Source: Gammaproteobacteria bacterium (GTDB taxonomy: Bacteria; Pseudomonadota; Gammaproteobacteria; Halothiobacillales; Halothiobacillaceae). From it: a stretch of 20,255 bases of DNA. The notes under the pieces were generated by a model. It saw only the letters and a list, made by a program, of their open reading frames with translations. It was not told where the DNA came from and did not search any database. Shown piece after piece: positions 6,814 through 16,826 of this stretch. A program made the position numbers and the translations under genes. Position 1 is the first letter of the stretch; each line of letters starts with the position of its first letter. The stretch spans positions 1-20,255 of the forward strand of contig JARJMX020000144.1 in assembly GCA_029335925.2 (NCBI GenBank). The letters are read 5' to 3'.

Positions 6814-7243
6814 CCCGGCGCAGATGGCCGCCGCGGCGAGGTGGGGTAGGCGGCGTTTCTTCCGGACCCATCGCATCAGACCGATCGAATGCGAGGCTCT
6901 CGCCCTGCGACTCGTCCGCCACCTCACCGGGCATGGTCTCGGGCGGAAAGCCCATCCCCTGCCCCGTCTCCCGGTCGTAGATCGCCAGCACCGCCTGCAC
7001 CGGGGCGCTGACGGTGAAGGCCCGGCCGCCAAAGCGGGCGGAAAAGCGCACCTCGGCATTACCGAGGCTCAACCCCTGCACCGCATGAGGGGCGATGTTG
7101 AGCGTGATCTGACCGTCCTTCACATACTCGGGCGGTACGACCACCCCAGGCTGCCGGGCATCCACCACGATGTAGGGGATGTGGCCGTTGTCCACGATCC
7201 ACTCATACAGGGCACGCAGCAGGTACGGGCGGCTCGAGGTCAC
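6806..7243 (-). CDS. sspB: ClpXP protease specificity-enhancing factor SspB
   Basis: A 145-residue adaptor that binds the SsrA tag of trans-translation products and tethers them to ClpX for degradation. The N-terminal substrate-binding domain begins with SSRPYLLRALYEWIVDNGHIPYIVVDA and contains PPEYVKDGQITLNIAPHAV and the VRFSARFGG strand. A flexible acidic, proline-rich linker follows, and the protein ends in RRGGHLRRVK, which corresponds to the short ClpX-binding tail of SspB. The start is GTG at 7241-7243, overlapping the sspA stop as GTGA, with GGAG eight bases upstream. It forms the normal sspA-sspB pair. It converges on the exonuclease gene, the two overlapping by 8 bases. Confidence 0.97.
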   Translation of the reverse strand: MTSSRPYLLRALYEWIVDNGHIPYIVVDARQPGVVVPPEYVKDGQITLNIAPHAVQGLSLGNAEVRFSARFGGRAFTVSAPVQAVLAIYDRETGQGMGFPPETMPGEVADESQGESLAFDRSDAMGPEETPPTPPRRGGHLRRVK

Positions 7244-7863
7244 GCCCGCATCTCCAGCTCGAGGTCGGAGAGGCTCTCGCGGAAGGTCGGGCGGCTGAAG
7301 ATGCGCTCCATGTAATCGTTGAGGGCCTTGGCCTGGGCCGGAATCTCGATGCCGTACACCGGAAGGCGCCAGAGGATCGGCGCGAGTGTGGCATCGGCTA
7401 AGCTAAACTCATCGCTCATGATGTAGGGGCTTGCGGCGAACACCGGCATGATGGATAGCAAGCCCTCGCGCAGCGTCTTGCGTGCCTTGGCTGCGCCCTT
7501 GCCGCCCTCGGCCAGTTCCGGCAGGAGCGGGTACCAGTCGTACTCGATGCGGTACAAGGCGGTGCGCACCTTGGCGCGGCTGACCGGGTCGATCGGCATC
7601 AGTGGCGGATGGGGAAAGCGCTCATCCAGGTACTCCATGATCACCCGCGCATTGGTCAGCACCAGATCACGGTCGACCAGGGTCGGCAGGGTGCCGGTCG
7701 GGCTCAGGTCGAGGAAATCTTCGGGCGGATTGGTGGGGTTCACCTCCACCACATCGGCGGTGAGCTCTTTTTCGGCCAGCACAATGCGCGTGCGATGGCT
7801 GTCCGGATTGTCAGGATGCGAAAAAAGCGTCATGACACCGCGGCGACTTGCGCTGCTGCCCAT
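7240..7863 (-). CDS. sspA: Stringent starvation protein A (RNA polymerase-associated, GST fold)
   Basis: A 207-residue glutathione-S-transferase-fold protein that binds RNA polymerase and is linked to stationary-phase and acid-stress adaptation. It aligns throughout with E. coli SspA: RRGVMTLFSHPDN at the N-terminus, SHRTRIVLAEKEL, PTLVDRDLVL, then IMEYLDERFPHPPLMP, which includes the conserved PHP pocket, and SDEFSLADATLAPILWRLP. The ATG at 7861-7863 (MGSSASRRG) is preferred over a TTG at 7878 because GGAGAGG sits six bases before it. A good promoter lies upstream at 7892-7921, after the petC terminator. The stop overlaps the GTG of sspB. In many beta- and gammaproteobacteria sspAB follows petABC, as here. 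Confidence 0.97.
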   Translation of the reverse strand: MGSSASRRGVMTLFSHPDNPDSHRTRIVLAEKELTADVVEVNPTNPPEDFLDLSPTGTLPTLVDRDLVLTNARVIMEYLDERFPHPPLMPIDPVSRAKVRTALYRIEYDWYPLLPELAEGGKGAAKARKTLREGLLSIMPVFAASPYIMSDEFSLADATLAPILWRLPVYGIEIPAQAKALNDYMERIFSRPTFRESLSDLELEMRA

Positions 7864-7891
7864 GCAGGACCTCTCCAAAGGGATTCAAAAC

Positions 7892-7921
7892 ATTACAATT
7901 CTAGTCTAGCACAGCAGGCAA
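7892..7921 (-). promoter_or_regulatory. Likely sigma-70 promoter of sspAB
   Basis: On the minus strand TTGCCT (-35, 4 of 6; 7916-7921) is followed after 18 bases by TGTAAT (-10, 5 of 6; 7892-7897). It lies between the petC terminator and the sspA ribosome site, so it would let sspAB be transcribed independently of petABC. It is a motif match only. Confidence 0.5.
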
Positions 7922-7936
7922 GACCCATGCGTGGAG

Positions 7937-7962
7937 ATGAAAAAGCCCGGCGTGGCCGGGCT
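7937..7962 (-). terminator. Intrinsic terminator of the petABC operon
   Basis: A perfect 8-base stem (AGCCCGGC / GCCGGGCT) with a 3-base loop GTG lies at 7944-7962, about 22 bases past the petC stop. On the minus strand it is followed directly by TTTTT, making a textbook Rho-independent terminator. It separates petABC from sspAB. Confidence 0.9.
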
Positions 7963-7984
7963 GGAGGAATGGACGCGCGGGTGT

Positions 7985-8731
7985 TCACTTCACGTCGCGC
8001 CAGTACTCCTTCTTGAGCAGGTAGGCGATGACGAAGAACAGCGCCAGAAAACCAAGTACCCAAGGCCCAAGCGCCAGGCGCTTGAGTTGGGCGGGCTCGC
8101 CCATGTAGACCATGAAACCGACTAGGTCACGGATCATGGCATCAAACTCCTCGGGTTTCAGAGTACCCGGCTGCTCCAGCCTAAGACCGTCCACCACGAT
8201 TTCCTTCGCCCCCCCCTCGTGCACGACCTCGTGGGTGACGGGCATCACCATCCCCTGCTCGCGCCAGAAGACGTTGGGCATGCTGACGTCCTTGAACAGA
8301 AGGTTGTTGGCCCCTGTGGGCCGCGCCGGATCGACATAGAAGCTGCGCAGATAGGTGTACAACCAGTCCGCGCCCCGCGAGCGCGCGGTCAGCGACAGAT
8401 CAGGCGGTACCGCGCCGTTGAAGGCCGTCTTGGCATAGTCCGCGGGCATGGCACTGACCATGATCTCGCCCACCTTGGCCTCGCCCTTGATCAGGCGCTG
8501 CTTGACCTCTTCATCAGTCCAGCCAAGGTCTTGGCCAATGCGGTTGTAACGCATGTACTTGGCAGAGTGGCAGCTTAAGCAGTTATCGACGAATAGCTGG
8601 GCGCCACGCTGCAAGGAGGCCGTGTCAGCAATATCGATGTCAGCCTTCTCCAACCGCATACCATGGCCGCCCTCTGCCATAACGGCCGCAGGGAACACTA
8701 GGGCAGCCACAATCCATCCAAATCGCTTCAT
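7985..8731 (-). CDS. petC: Cytochrome c1 of the bc1 complex
   Basis: A 248-residue membrane-anchored c-type cytochrome that passes electrons from the Rieske protein to soluble cytochrome c. It has a cleavable signal peptide ending near VMA-EG (residues 19/20), one haem-binding motif CLSCH (Cys51, Cys54, His55) followed by SAKYMRYNR, and a candidate Met ligand in DVSMPNVFW. A C-terminal anchor helix (ALGPWVLGFLALFFVIAYLL, about 222-241) is followed by the basic end KKEYWRDVK. The ATG at 8731 overlaps the petB stop as ATGA, with GGAGAGGG seven bases upstream. It is the last gene of the petABC operon and is followed by a strong terminator. Length fits beta- and gammaproteobacterial c1. Confidence 0.97.
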   Translation of the reverse strand: MKRFGWIVAALVFPAAVMAEGGHGMRLEKADIDIADTASLQRGAQLFVDNCLSCHSAKYMRYNRIGQDLGWTDEEVKQRLIKGEAKVGEIMVSAMPADYAKTAFNGAVPPDLSLTARSRGADWLYTYLRSFYVDPARPTGANNLLFKDVSMPNVFWREQGMVMPVTHEVVHEGGAKEIVVDGLRLEQPGTLKPEEFDAMIRDLVGFMVYMGEPAQLKRLALGPWVLGFLALFFVIAYLLKKEYWRDVK

Positions 8732-9948
8732 CGGGTGACCCTCTCCGGCACGGCCTTGGTCTTTTCGTTCTTACTGATCCACCACAGGGCGGCGAAATAG
8801 CCGAAGTAGAGGATGGTGAAGAACTGCGCCAGCAGGGTCAGAGTCGGGGTAGCCGGCTTCATGCCAAGCCAACCGAGCGCCATGAAGCTGACCACAAACA
8901 TGCCGAGCAACGCCTTGAAGGTGGTCGAGCGATAGCGGATGGACTTCACTGGGTTGCGGTCCAGCCAAGGCAACAAGAACAGGATAAAGATCGCTGCGCC
9001 CATGGCCACCACGCCGAGGAACTTATCCGGCACCGCGCGCAGGATGGCGTAAAACGGGGTGAAGTACCAGACCGGGGCGATATGTTCCGGGGTCTGCATC
9101 GGGTTGGCCGGGACGAAGTTCGGCTTCTCCAGGAAGTAACCGCCCATCTCGGGCAAGTAGAAGACGACGATGGCAAAGAAGAACAAGAACACAGTCACGC
9201 CAACAATGTCCTTTACCGTGTAGTACGGATGGAAGGGTATGCCATCCAGCGGGCGGCCTTGGGCGTCTTTATGTTCCTTGATCTCGACCCCATCGGGATT
9301 GTTCGAACCGACCTCATGCAGGGCCATGATGTGGCCGCCGATGAGGAAAAGCAGCACCAGTGGCAGGGCGATCACATGCAGGGCGAAGAAGCGGTTGAGG
9401 GTGGCGTCCCCCACCACGTAGTCACCGCGGATCCAGAGTGCAAGGTCCGGGCCGATGAAGGGGATGGCGCCGAACAGGGAGATGATCACCTGCGCCCCCC
9501 AGTAGGACATCTGCCCCCAAGGCAGCAGGTAGCCCATGAAGGCTTCGGCCATGAGCACCACGTAGATCAGCATACCGAAGATCCATATCAGCTCGCGCGG
9601 CTTTTTGTAGGAGCCGTACATCATGCCCCGCAGCATATGCAGGTAGATGACAATAAAGAACGCCGAGGCGCCGGTAGAATGCATGTAACGGATCAGCCAG
9701 CCCCACTCGACGTCGCGCATGATGTACTCAACCGAGGCAAAGGCATCGGCAGCGGACGGCTTGTAGTTCATGGTCAACCAGATGCCGGAGACAATCTGGA
9801 TGACGAACACGGTCAGCGCCAAGGAACCAAAGAAATACCAAAGGTTGAGGTTTTTCGGTACGTAGTAGCCGGAAAGGTGAGCATTCCAAAAGTGCGAGAT
9901 GGGCAGACGATCGTCGAACCAATAAAAAATCTTGCGCAGCGCGTTCAT
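8728..9948 (-). CDS. petB: Cytochrome b of the bc1 complex
   Basis: A 406-residue integral membrane protein carrying the two b haems and the quinol oxidation and reduction sites. Haem ligands are two His pairs: His90/His104 (RYMHSTGASAFF...YLHMLRG) and His191/His206 (LHVIALPLVLL...GGHIMALH), spaced 14 and 15 residues; I recall the longer second spacing from Pseudomonas-type cytochromes b. The quinol-site PEWY motif is PVWY at 292-295 (APVWYFTPFYAILRA), a variant I recall from related bacteria. About eight hydrophobic segments are visible. The ATG at 9948 overlaps the petA stop as ATGA with a GGGGAGGG site. It is full length, with no fusion to c1. Confidence 0.98.
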   Translation of the reverse strand: MNALRKIFYWFDDRLPISHFWNAHLSGYYVPKNLNLWYFFGSLALTVFVIQIVSGIWLTMNYKPSAADAFASVEYIMRDVEWGWLIRYMHSTGASAFFIVIYLHMLRGMMYGSYKKPRELIWIFGMLIYVVLMAEAFMGYLLPWGQMSYWGAQVIISLFGAIPFIGPDLALWIRGDYVVGDATLNRFFALHVIALPLVLLFLIGGHIMALHEVGSNNPDGVEIKEHKDAQGRPLDGIPFHPYYTVKDIVGVTVFLFFFAIVVFYLPEMGGYFLEKPNFVPANPMQTPEHIAPVWYFTPFYAILRAVPDKFLGVVAMGAAIFILFLLPWLDRNPVKSIRYRSTTFKALLGMFVVSFMALGWLGMKPATPTLTLLAQFFTILYFGYFAALWWISKNEKTKAVPERVTR

Positions 9949-10541
9949 GCCTTACCCTCCCCATGACTGCCAATCAACAGCAGGGTGTCACTCAGAAAGG
10001 TATACGGCGGGACCTCGAGATTAGTGGGCGCAGGCACGCCCTTGTAGACGCGCCCGGCCAGGTCGAAGCGCGAACCGTGACACGGGCAGAAGAAACCGCC
10101 TTTCCATTCCGCCCCCAGATCCGCCGGAGCAACCTCCGGTCGGTAGGTCGGCGCACAACCAAGATGGGTGCAGATGCCGATGGCGACGAAGATCTCTGGC
10201 TTGAGCGAGCGGTACTCGTTACGTGCGTAGTCGGGCTGCTGCGGGACTTCGGAAGCCGGATCGCGCAGATTGCCTTCTAGGGCCTTGAGCGAAGCCAGAT
10301 TAGCCTCGGTACGGCGCAAGATATACACCGGTTTGCCACGCCATTCGACGGTGATCATTTGGCCGGGGGCCAGCTTGCCGATGTCGACTTCCACCGGTGC
10401 GCCGGCGGCCTGAGCCTTGGCGCTGGGCCGGAGGGAGGAAACGAAGGGCACCATGGCCGCAACCACACCGACACTGCCCACCACTATGGCGGCGCCAGTC
10501 AGGAAGCGGCGGCGGCGCAGATCAACGTCCTGCTCGGACAT
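9945..10541 (-). CDS. petA: Rieske iron-sulfur subunit of the bc1 complex
   Basis: A 198-residue Rieske protein that takes the first electron from quinol. A twin-arginine signal (RRRRFLTGA, residues 9-17) and hydrophobic helix (about 15-35) anchor it; Rieske proteins keep this signal as the membrane helix. The [2Fe-2S] cluster ligands are in CTHLGC (Cys124, His126, Cys129) and CPCHGS (Cys152, Cys154, His155); Cys129 and Cys154 would form the stabilising disulfide. A lysine/alanine hinge (SAKAQAAGAP) joins the domains. The ATG at 10541 has CAGGAGAG four bases upstream. This is the first gene of petABC; its leader contains an inverted repeat that reaches into the ribosome site. Confidence 0.98.
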   Translation of the reverse strand: MSEQDVDLRRRRFLTGAAIVVGSVGVVAAMVPFVSSLRPSAKAQAAGAPVEVDIGKLAPGQMITVEWRGKPVYILRRTEANLASLKALEGNLRDPASEVPQQPDYARNEYRSLKPEIFVAIGICTHLGCAPTYRPEVAPADLGAEWKGGFFCPCHGSRFDLAGRVYKGVPAPTNLEVPPYTFLSDTLLLIGSHGEGKA

Positions 10542-10733
10542 GCATCTCTCCTGTCGGTCAGAGTAGACCGGGCCTCAACCCGGGGCCCACGAAGGGCGAA
10601 AGTTCGCCAAGCATCCATGATGCTGCCCCGTCTGACAAGACATTCAGCCCACCGACAGGTTAAAGATTTCTTATGTGCAGATCATCCCGAACACGACGCT
10701 TGGAGCTAATCGTCACCCGCTGCAAGGCAACGA
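10542..10733. other. 192-base intergenic region between the Nif3-family gene and petA
   Basis: This stretch holds no credible gene. It must carry the petABC promoter; the nearest sigma-70-like match on the minus strand is TTGTCA followed after 17 bases by GATGCT, which is weak at -10. It also holds the inverted repeat described separately. No intrinsic terminator with a T-tract was found after the Nif3-family gene. Confidence 0.5.
10550..10659 (-). repeat. Inverted repeat in the petA leader overlapping its ribosome site
   Basis: In the transcript upstream of petA, CCTGTCGGT (10651-10659 read on minus) is the exact complement of ACCGACAGG (10550-10558), whose final GG belongs to the AGGAGAG ribosome site. 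Between them a smaller hairpin (CCGGG / CCCGG with a 6-base loop) is possible. The match could hide the petA ribosome site, or could be chance. Confidence 0.3.
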
Positions 10734-11495
10734 TCAGGCGGGATTATCGATGTCGACAAAGTTGTGGGTAAGACCGAAGCGGACAGCGAGGTGCTCCCCC
10801 AAAGCACGCACGCCAAAGCGCTCTGTGGCGTGATGACCGCAGGCGTAGAAGTGAAGACCCATTTCGCGCGCAACATGCACGGTATGCTCGGAGACCTCGC
10901 CGGTCAAATAGGCATCCAGGCCAAGCGCGGCCGCTTCACCGATATACCCCTGCGCCCCGCCGCTGCACAGCCCGACGGTGCGGATCAGCCCAGACTGGCC
11001 TGCCACGTGCAATACTGGCCGCCCAAGCAGGACTTCCAGCCTTTGGGCGAGCTCCTCACCCGCTACCGGCTCGGCAAACACTCCCCGTACGCCGATCTCC
11101 GCCCCCGGCTTGCCGATGAAGCCCTGGAGCTCGCCAAGCCCGAGCGCCCGCGCCCACTGGGCGTTATTGCCGAGTTCAGGATGACCGTCCAAGGGCAAGT
11201 GGTAGGCAATGAGGTTAATCTCGTGCGCAAGCAGGGTCGCAAGACGCCTACGCTTCATGCCAGTGATCCGGGCATCCTCGCCCTTCCAGAAATAGCCGTG
11301 GTGCACCAGCAGAGCATCGGCCTTGAAATCGACCGCCGCATCCAGCAGGGCCTGGCTTGCGGTCACGCCGCTAACAATGCGTCCGATATCAGTGCGTCCC
11401 TCAACCTGCAGACCGTTGGGCGCATAGTCAGTAAAGGCTCCGACATTGAGGAGGCCATCGCAGTAGGCCAGGAGGTCATCACGAGAGATCGTCAT
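10734..11495 (-). CDS. Nif3/YbgI-family dinuclear metal-binding protein
   Basis: A 253-residue member of the Nif3 (NIF3-like, DUF34) family, often annotated as GTP cyclohydrolase I type 2 homologue, although the in vivo role is unsettled. Likely metal ligands are His65 and His66 in LLVHHGYFWKG, Asp103 in YHLPLDGH, and His221 and Glu225 in ACGHHATERFG; these match the dinuclear site of the family. The N-terminal YAPNGLQVEG and the GEVSEHTVHVARE region are also characteristic. The size fits the short bacterial form without an inserted PII-like domain. The ATG at 11495 has AAGAGGTG about four bases upstream; the preceding membrane-protein gene stops 10 bases before, so they are probably cotranscribed. 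Confidence 0.93.
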   Translation of the reverse strand: MTISRDDLLAYCDGLLNVGAFTDYAPNGLQVEGRTDIGRIVSGVTASQALLDAAVDFKADALLVHHGYFWKGEDARITGMKRRRLATLLAHEINLIAYHLPLDGHPELGNNAQWARALGLGELQGFIGKPGAEIGVRGVFAEPVAGEELAQRLEVLLGRPVLHVAGQSGLIRTVGLCSGGAQGYIGEAAALGLDAYLTGEVSEHTVHVAREMGLHFYACGHHATERFGVRALGEHLAVRFGLTHNFVDIDNPA

Positions 11496-11505
11496 GAAAC
11501 ACCTC

Positions 11506-12165
11506 TTAAGAACGGAACAGGCGCGGGTTGCTAGCGATGAACTTACGGATCCAGGCCTCGATGAAGAAGACCTGACGGTGCTTCATGTACCACCAACCGA
11601 GCAGGCTGATGACCAAGGCACCGAGGGCATCCAGAATCAGGTCCCACATGGTGTCGGTCAAACCGGAAAGATCACCCAACATCGGCTTCTGCATGTTCAT
11701 GCCCAACAGACGATCCATCCCGAACTCGAAGATCTCCCAAAAGACGCCGGCGCCTAACGCAAACAGAAAGGCAAACAGGGCAACGAAACCCGGGCGGAGG
11801 TGTAAATCGACACGCTCGTTCTCATTGAGCACGTAGACCAGCAGGAAGCCGAGCATGCCAAGAAGCAGGCCTGAACTTGCGTGCAGAAGCATGTCCCACC
11901 ACCACACACGTTCATAGAAACGATGCACCTCACCAAGGAACAACGACGCGAAGATGAAGAGCACCGCGAGGAGATGGAACTCCGCGGGTAGGACCACCGG
12001 CATGCGACGCGGCGCAAGCAGCGGGGCCAGGGCAATGACCAGGATAGCGGCGATCAGGACGCTGGTCATCCACTGCCCTTCCCACACGGCCACAAAGAAC
12101 TCGAGCAACATCAGCCCCACAAGGAGGCCCACGACGATGCCGTGAAAGCGACGTGCAGCGCTCAT
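11506..12165 (-). CDS. YjdF/DUF2238-family integral membrane protein
   Basis: A 219-residue inner-membrane protein with about six hydrophobic helices, resembling the YjdF (DUF2238) family of unknown function. Conserved-looking polar residues lie in or near membrane segments: VWWWDMLLHASSGLLLG (Asp and His), GVFWEIFEFGMDRLLG (two Glu and an Asp) and GLTDTMWDLILDALGAL (two Asp). This layout of acidic residues and histidine could bind a metal or ion, but that is inference. The ATG at 12165 follows AGGCATGAG, a weak ribosome site. It lies 47 bases after hisC and just before the Nif3-family gene. In Pseudomonas I recall a periplasmic protease gene (algW) in this position. Confidence 0.8.
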   Translation of the reverse strand: MSAARRFHGIVVGLLVGLMLLEFFVAVWEGQWMTSVLIAAILVIALAPLLAPRRMPVVLPAEFHLLAVLFIFASLFLGEVHRFYERVWWWDMLLHASSGLLLGMLGFLLVYVLNENERVDLHLRPGFVALFAFLFALGAGVFWEIFEFGMDRLLGMNMQKPMLGDLSGLTDTMWDLILDALGALVISLLGWWYMKHRQVFFIEAWIRKFIASNPRLFRS

Positions 12166-12212
12166 CTCATGCCTGTGCCTGCATGAGGCTGGCTTTGAGC
12201 CTGCCCCGGACT

Positions 12213-13277
12213 TTAGATTCCAAGTTCCGCAGCCAGAGCCGCCAAAAGCGCGGCGTTTTGCTCCGGTGTGCCGATCGTGATGCGCAGGTGCTGATCGATG
12301 CGCGGCTTATTGAAGTGACGCACGATCACGCCGTGCTTGCGCAAGCCCGCCGCAATGCGCTCAGCCTTGTGCCCGGGATGACGGGCCAAGATAAAGTTGG
12401 CCGCCGAGGGCACGATGTCAAACCCCATGGCCGCCATCTCTTGCACCAGCATCTCGCGACTTTCCATCACCGCACGACGAGTCTGTAGAAACCAGGCCTC
12501 ATCCTGGAACGCCGCGATTGCCCCGGCGATAGCGAGCCGGTCCAAGGGATAGGAATTGAAGCTGTTCTTGACCCGTACCAAGGCCTCGATCAACTCCGGA
12601 TGACCGACCGCAAAGCCCACCCGTAACCCGGCCAGCGAGCGCGATTTGGACAAGGTTTGCACAACCAGCAGATTGGGGTAGCGATGCACCAGCGGGATGG
12701 CCGTCTCACCGCCGAAGTCGATGTAGGCCTCGTCCACCACTAGCACGGCGTCGGGGTTCGCATCGAGCAAGGCCTCAATTTGCTCGAGCGGCAGCAGGCG
12801 GCCCGTCGGCGCGTTCGGGTTGGGGAAGATGATGCCGCCGTTCGGCTTCTTACGGTAGTCGTCGATGCGGATGGAGAAATCATCCGCGAGCGGCACCGTG
12901 CGGTAGGCAATCTCGTACAGCCCGCAATAGACCGGATAGAAGCTGTAGGTCACGTCCGGGAACAAGATCGGCTCGTCATGCTTGAACAAGGCCTGGAAGA
13001 TGAAAGACAACACCTCGTCCGAACCGTTGCCGACAAACACTTGGTTCGGCTTCAGGTCGTGGTAGGTGGCGATTACCTCCTTAAGTGCGGTGGCCTCCGG
13101 GTCCGGATAGAGACGCAAGCCATCCCCCACCGCCGCACGGATCGCTTCCAGCACCTTGGGCGAGGGCCCATAAGGGTTCTCATTGGTGTTCAGCTTGACC
13201 AGGTTGGCGATCTTCGGTTGTTCACCCGGGACATAGGGCGAGAGCCGGGATACCAGCGGACTCCAGAAACGGCTCAT
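12213..13277 (-). CDS. hisC: Histidinol-phosphate aminotransferase
   Basis: A 354-residue PLP-dependent class I/II aminotransferase that converts imidazole acetol-phosphate and glutamate to histidinol-phosphate in histidine synthesis. The PLP lysine is Lys211 in [15 protein letters not shown]; Asp182 and Tyr185 (VDEAYIDF) contact the cofactor; Asn156 lies in FPNPNAPTG. The substrate end shows [12 protein letters not shown]. The start [22 protein letters not shown] is typical of the HisC2-like form. The ATG at 13277 has GTGAGG upstream and lies 7 bases after the hisD stop; a longer frame to 13319 only reads back into hisD. It ends the hisGDC group; no hisB follows. Confidence 0.97.
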   Translation of the reverse strand: MSRFWSPLVSRLSPYVPGEQPKIANLVKLNTNENPYGPSPKVLEAIRAAVGDGLRLYPDPEATALKEVIATYHDLKPNQVFVGNGSDEVLSFIFQALFKHDEPILFPDVTYSFYPVYCGLYEIAYRTVPLADDFSIRIDDYRKKPNGGIIFPNPNAPTGRLLPLEQIEALLDANPDAVLVVDEAYIDFGGETAIPLVHRYPNLLVVQTLSKSRSLAGLRVGFAVGHPELIEALVRVKNSFNSYPLDRLAIAGAIAAFQDEAWFLQTRRAVMESREMLVQEMAAMGFDIVPSAANFILARHPGHKAERIAAGLRKHGVIVRHFNKPRIDQHLRITIGTPEQNAALLAALAAELGI

Positions 13278-13284
13278 GTCAGCC

Positions 13285-14583
13285 TCACCTCTTGATGCGA
13301 TAGGCGGCCGAGGCCGCATGGGCGAACAGCCCCTCCCCTTCCGCCAGCACGCGGGCGATTTTGCCGAGTTCGGAGGCTCCCTGGGCGGAGCAGCCGATCA
13401 GGCTGGAGCGCTTCTGAAAGTCGTACACGCCGAGCGGCGAGGAGAAGCGCGCAGTGCGCGAGGTGGGCAGCACGTGGTTGGGGCCGGCGCAGTAGTCGCC
13501 TAGGGCCTCGGCGGTGTAGCGGCCCATGAAGATGGCACCGGCGTGGCGGATTTTGGCGGCATAGCCTTCCGCATCCTCCACCGACAATTCCAAGTGCTCG
13601 GGGGCGATGAAGTTGATCAGCCGGGCGGCCTCGTCCAGGTCACGCACGTGGATCAGCGCGCCCCGGCCTTCCATGGAGGCGCGGATGATCTCGCCCCGCG
13701 GCATCGCCTCAACCAGGCGGTCGGCTGCCGCAGCCACGGCATCGAGGAAGGCGGCATCCGGGGAGATCAGGATGGCCTGCGCCTGCTCGTCGTGCTCGGC
13801 TTGCGAGAACAGGTCCATGGCGATCCAGTCCGGATCGGTCTTGCCGTCGCACACAACGACGATCTCGGAGGGGCCGGCGATCATGTCGATACCGACGGTG
13901 CCATACACCAGGCGCTTGGCGGTGGCGACATAGATATTGCCTGGTCCTGTGATCTTGTCCACCTGCGGGATGGTGTCGGTGCCATAGGCCAGCGCGGCCA
14001 CGGCCTGCGCGCCGCCAATGGCGAACACACGATCCACACCGGCAATGCGACAGGCGGCCAGCACGAGGTCGTTCAGCTCGCCGCGGGGGGCCGGGGCAAC
14101 CACGATCAGCTCGGGCACACCCGCGACCTTGGCCGGGATGGCGTTCATCAGCACCGAGGAGGGATAGGCGGCCTTGCCACCCGGCACGTACAGGCCGACG
14201 CGATCCAGCGGGGTGACCTGCTGGCCGAGCAGGGTGCCGTCCGCCTCACGGTAGCTCCAGGATTCCAGCTTCTGGTGCTCGGCATAGCGGCGGATGCGCT
14301 CGGCAGCCTGCTCCAGCGCCTGACGCTGAGCCACGGGGATGCGGTCCAGCGCTTCATCCATGCGCGGGTGTGGGATCTCAAGATCCAGCATGGAGGCGGC
14401 CTGGAAATGGTCGAAGCGCGCGGTGTACTCCAGTACGGCGGCATCGCCGCGGGCGCGCACGTCACGCAGAATCCCCTGGACGGTGGCGAGGACCGCATCA
14501 TCGGAAACGGATTCCCACTCCAGCAGCGCCTTTAGGCGGGTCTGGAAGTGGGCATCAAGGGTGGAGAGGCGTTGAATGTTCAT
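13285..14583 (-). CDS. hisD: Histidinol dehydrogenase
   Basis: A 432-residue zinc enzyme that oxidises L-histidinol to L-histidine with two NAD+, the last two steps of the pathway. Candidate zinc ligands are Gln261 and His264 ([10 protein letters not shown]), Asp363 ([14 protein letters not shown]) and His422 near the C-terminus ([14 protein letters not shown]). The catalytic Glu-His pair is Glu329-His330 (FIAPEHLEL). The dinucleotide part shows [14 protein letters not shown] and [11 protein letters not shown]. Length is normal for the family. The ATG at 14583 overlaps the hisG stop as ATGA with AAGGG upstream. Confidence 0.98.
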   Translation of the reverse strand: MNIQRLSTLDAHFQTRLKALLEWESVSDDAVLATVQGILRDVRARGDAAVLEYTARFDHFQAASMLDLEIPHPRMDEALDRIPVAQRQALEQAAERIRRYAEHQKLESWSYREADGTLLGQQVTPLDRVGLYVPGGKAAYPSSVLMNAIPAKVAGVPELIVVAPAPRGELNDLVLAACRIAGVDRVFAIGGAQAVAALAYGTDTIPQVDKITGPGNIYVATAKRLVYGTVGIDMIAGPSEIVVVCDGKTDPDWIAMDLFSQAEHDEQAQAILISPDAAFLDAVAAAADRLVEAMPRGEIIRASMEGRGALIHVRDLDEAARLINFIAPEHLELSVEDAEGYAAKIRHAGAIFMGRYTAEALGDYCAGPNHVLPTSRTARFSSPLGVYDFQKRSSLIGCSAQGASELGKIARVLAEGEGLFAHAASAAYRIKR

Positions 14584-15230
14584 GGGTTTGAGCCCTTGCG
14601 CGCCTCAACGGCGGCGCGAATTTTCTCGATGAATTCACGCAGGCGCGCCGATTTCATCTTCATCGACGCGCGGTTGACGATCAGACGAGAGCTGATGTCG
14701 GCGATATGCTCCAAAGGCTCCAGGCCGTTGGCGCGTAGGGTGTTGCCGGTGTCGACCACGTCCACAATGCAATCGCTCAGGCCGACCAGCGGCGCCAGCT
14801 CCATCGAGCCATACAGCTTGATCACCTCGACCTGACGGCCCTGGCGGGCGAAGTGGGCGCGCGTGCTCTCGACGTACTTGGTGGCGATGCGCAGGCGGTG
14901 GTGGCCGTCCAGTGCCCCCGGCTTGCCCGCCACCATCAGCCGGCAACGGGCGATGTTGAGGTCAAGCGGTTCGTACAGCCCTTCCCCACCATGCTCCATC
15001 AGCACGTCCTTGCCGGCCACGCCGACATCGGCCGCACCGTACTCGACATAGGTCGGCACATCGGAGGCGCGCAGCAGCACCACGCGCACACTCGGCACGT
15101 TGGTCTCAAGGATCAGCTTGCGGCTCTTCTCCGGGTCCTCGGCAAGGACGATCCCGGCCGCCTCGAGCAACGGCAGGGTTTCCTTGTAGATGCGCCCCTT
15201 GGAGAGGCCGATGGTCAGGGTTTCGGTCAT
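14580..15230 (-). CDS. hisG: ATP phosphoribosyltransferase, short form (HisGs)
   Basis: A 216-residue enzyme catalysing the first step of histidine synthesis, joining ATP and PRPP. It is the short form, lacking the C-terminal histidine-binding domain; such enzymes need the regulatory partner HisZ, which is not in this window. Motifs include [17 protein letters not shown] at the N-terminus, [33 protein letters not shown] and the PRPP-binding loop [18 protein letters not shown]. The ATG at 15228-15230 has AAAGGAC six bases upstream and starts 10 bases after the murA stop; the frame open further upstream reads back through murA and is not used. It overlaps hisD by 4 bases. Confidence 0.98.
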   Translation of the reverse strand: MTETLTIGLSKGRIYKETLPLLEAAGIVLAEDPEKSRKLILETNVPSVRVVLLRASDVPTYVEYGAADVGVAGKDVLMEHGGEGLYEPLDLNIARCRLMVAGKPGALDGHHRLRIATKYVESTRAHFARQGRQVEVIKLYGSMELAPLVGLSDCIVDVVDTGNTLRANGLEPLEHIADISSRLIVNRASMKMKSARLREFIEKIRAAVEARKGSNP

Positions 15231-15240
15231 GGGATGTCCT

Positions 15241-16822
<1,582 letters not shown>

Positions 16823-16826
<4 letters not shown>

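Noticed and set aside
12166..12212. Attenuator or terminator after hisC
   Set aside because: Two 5-base inverted repeats can be drawn (12168-12185 and 12186-12202) but neither has a T-tract, and no histidine-rich leader peptide is seen in the window.
13543..14535. 330-codon plus-strand open frame opposite hisD
   Set aside because: It lies fully inside hisD, has low-complexity His/Gly/Asp composition and no ribosome site; high GC explains the length.
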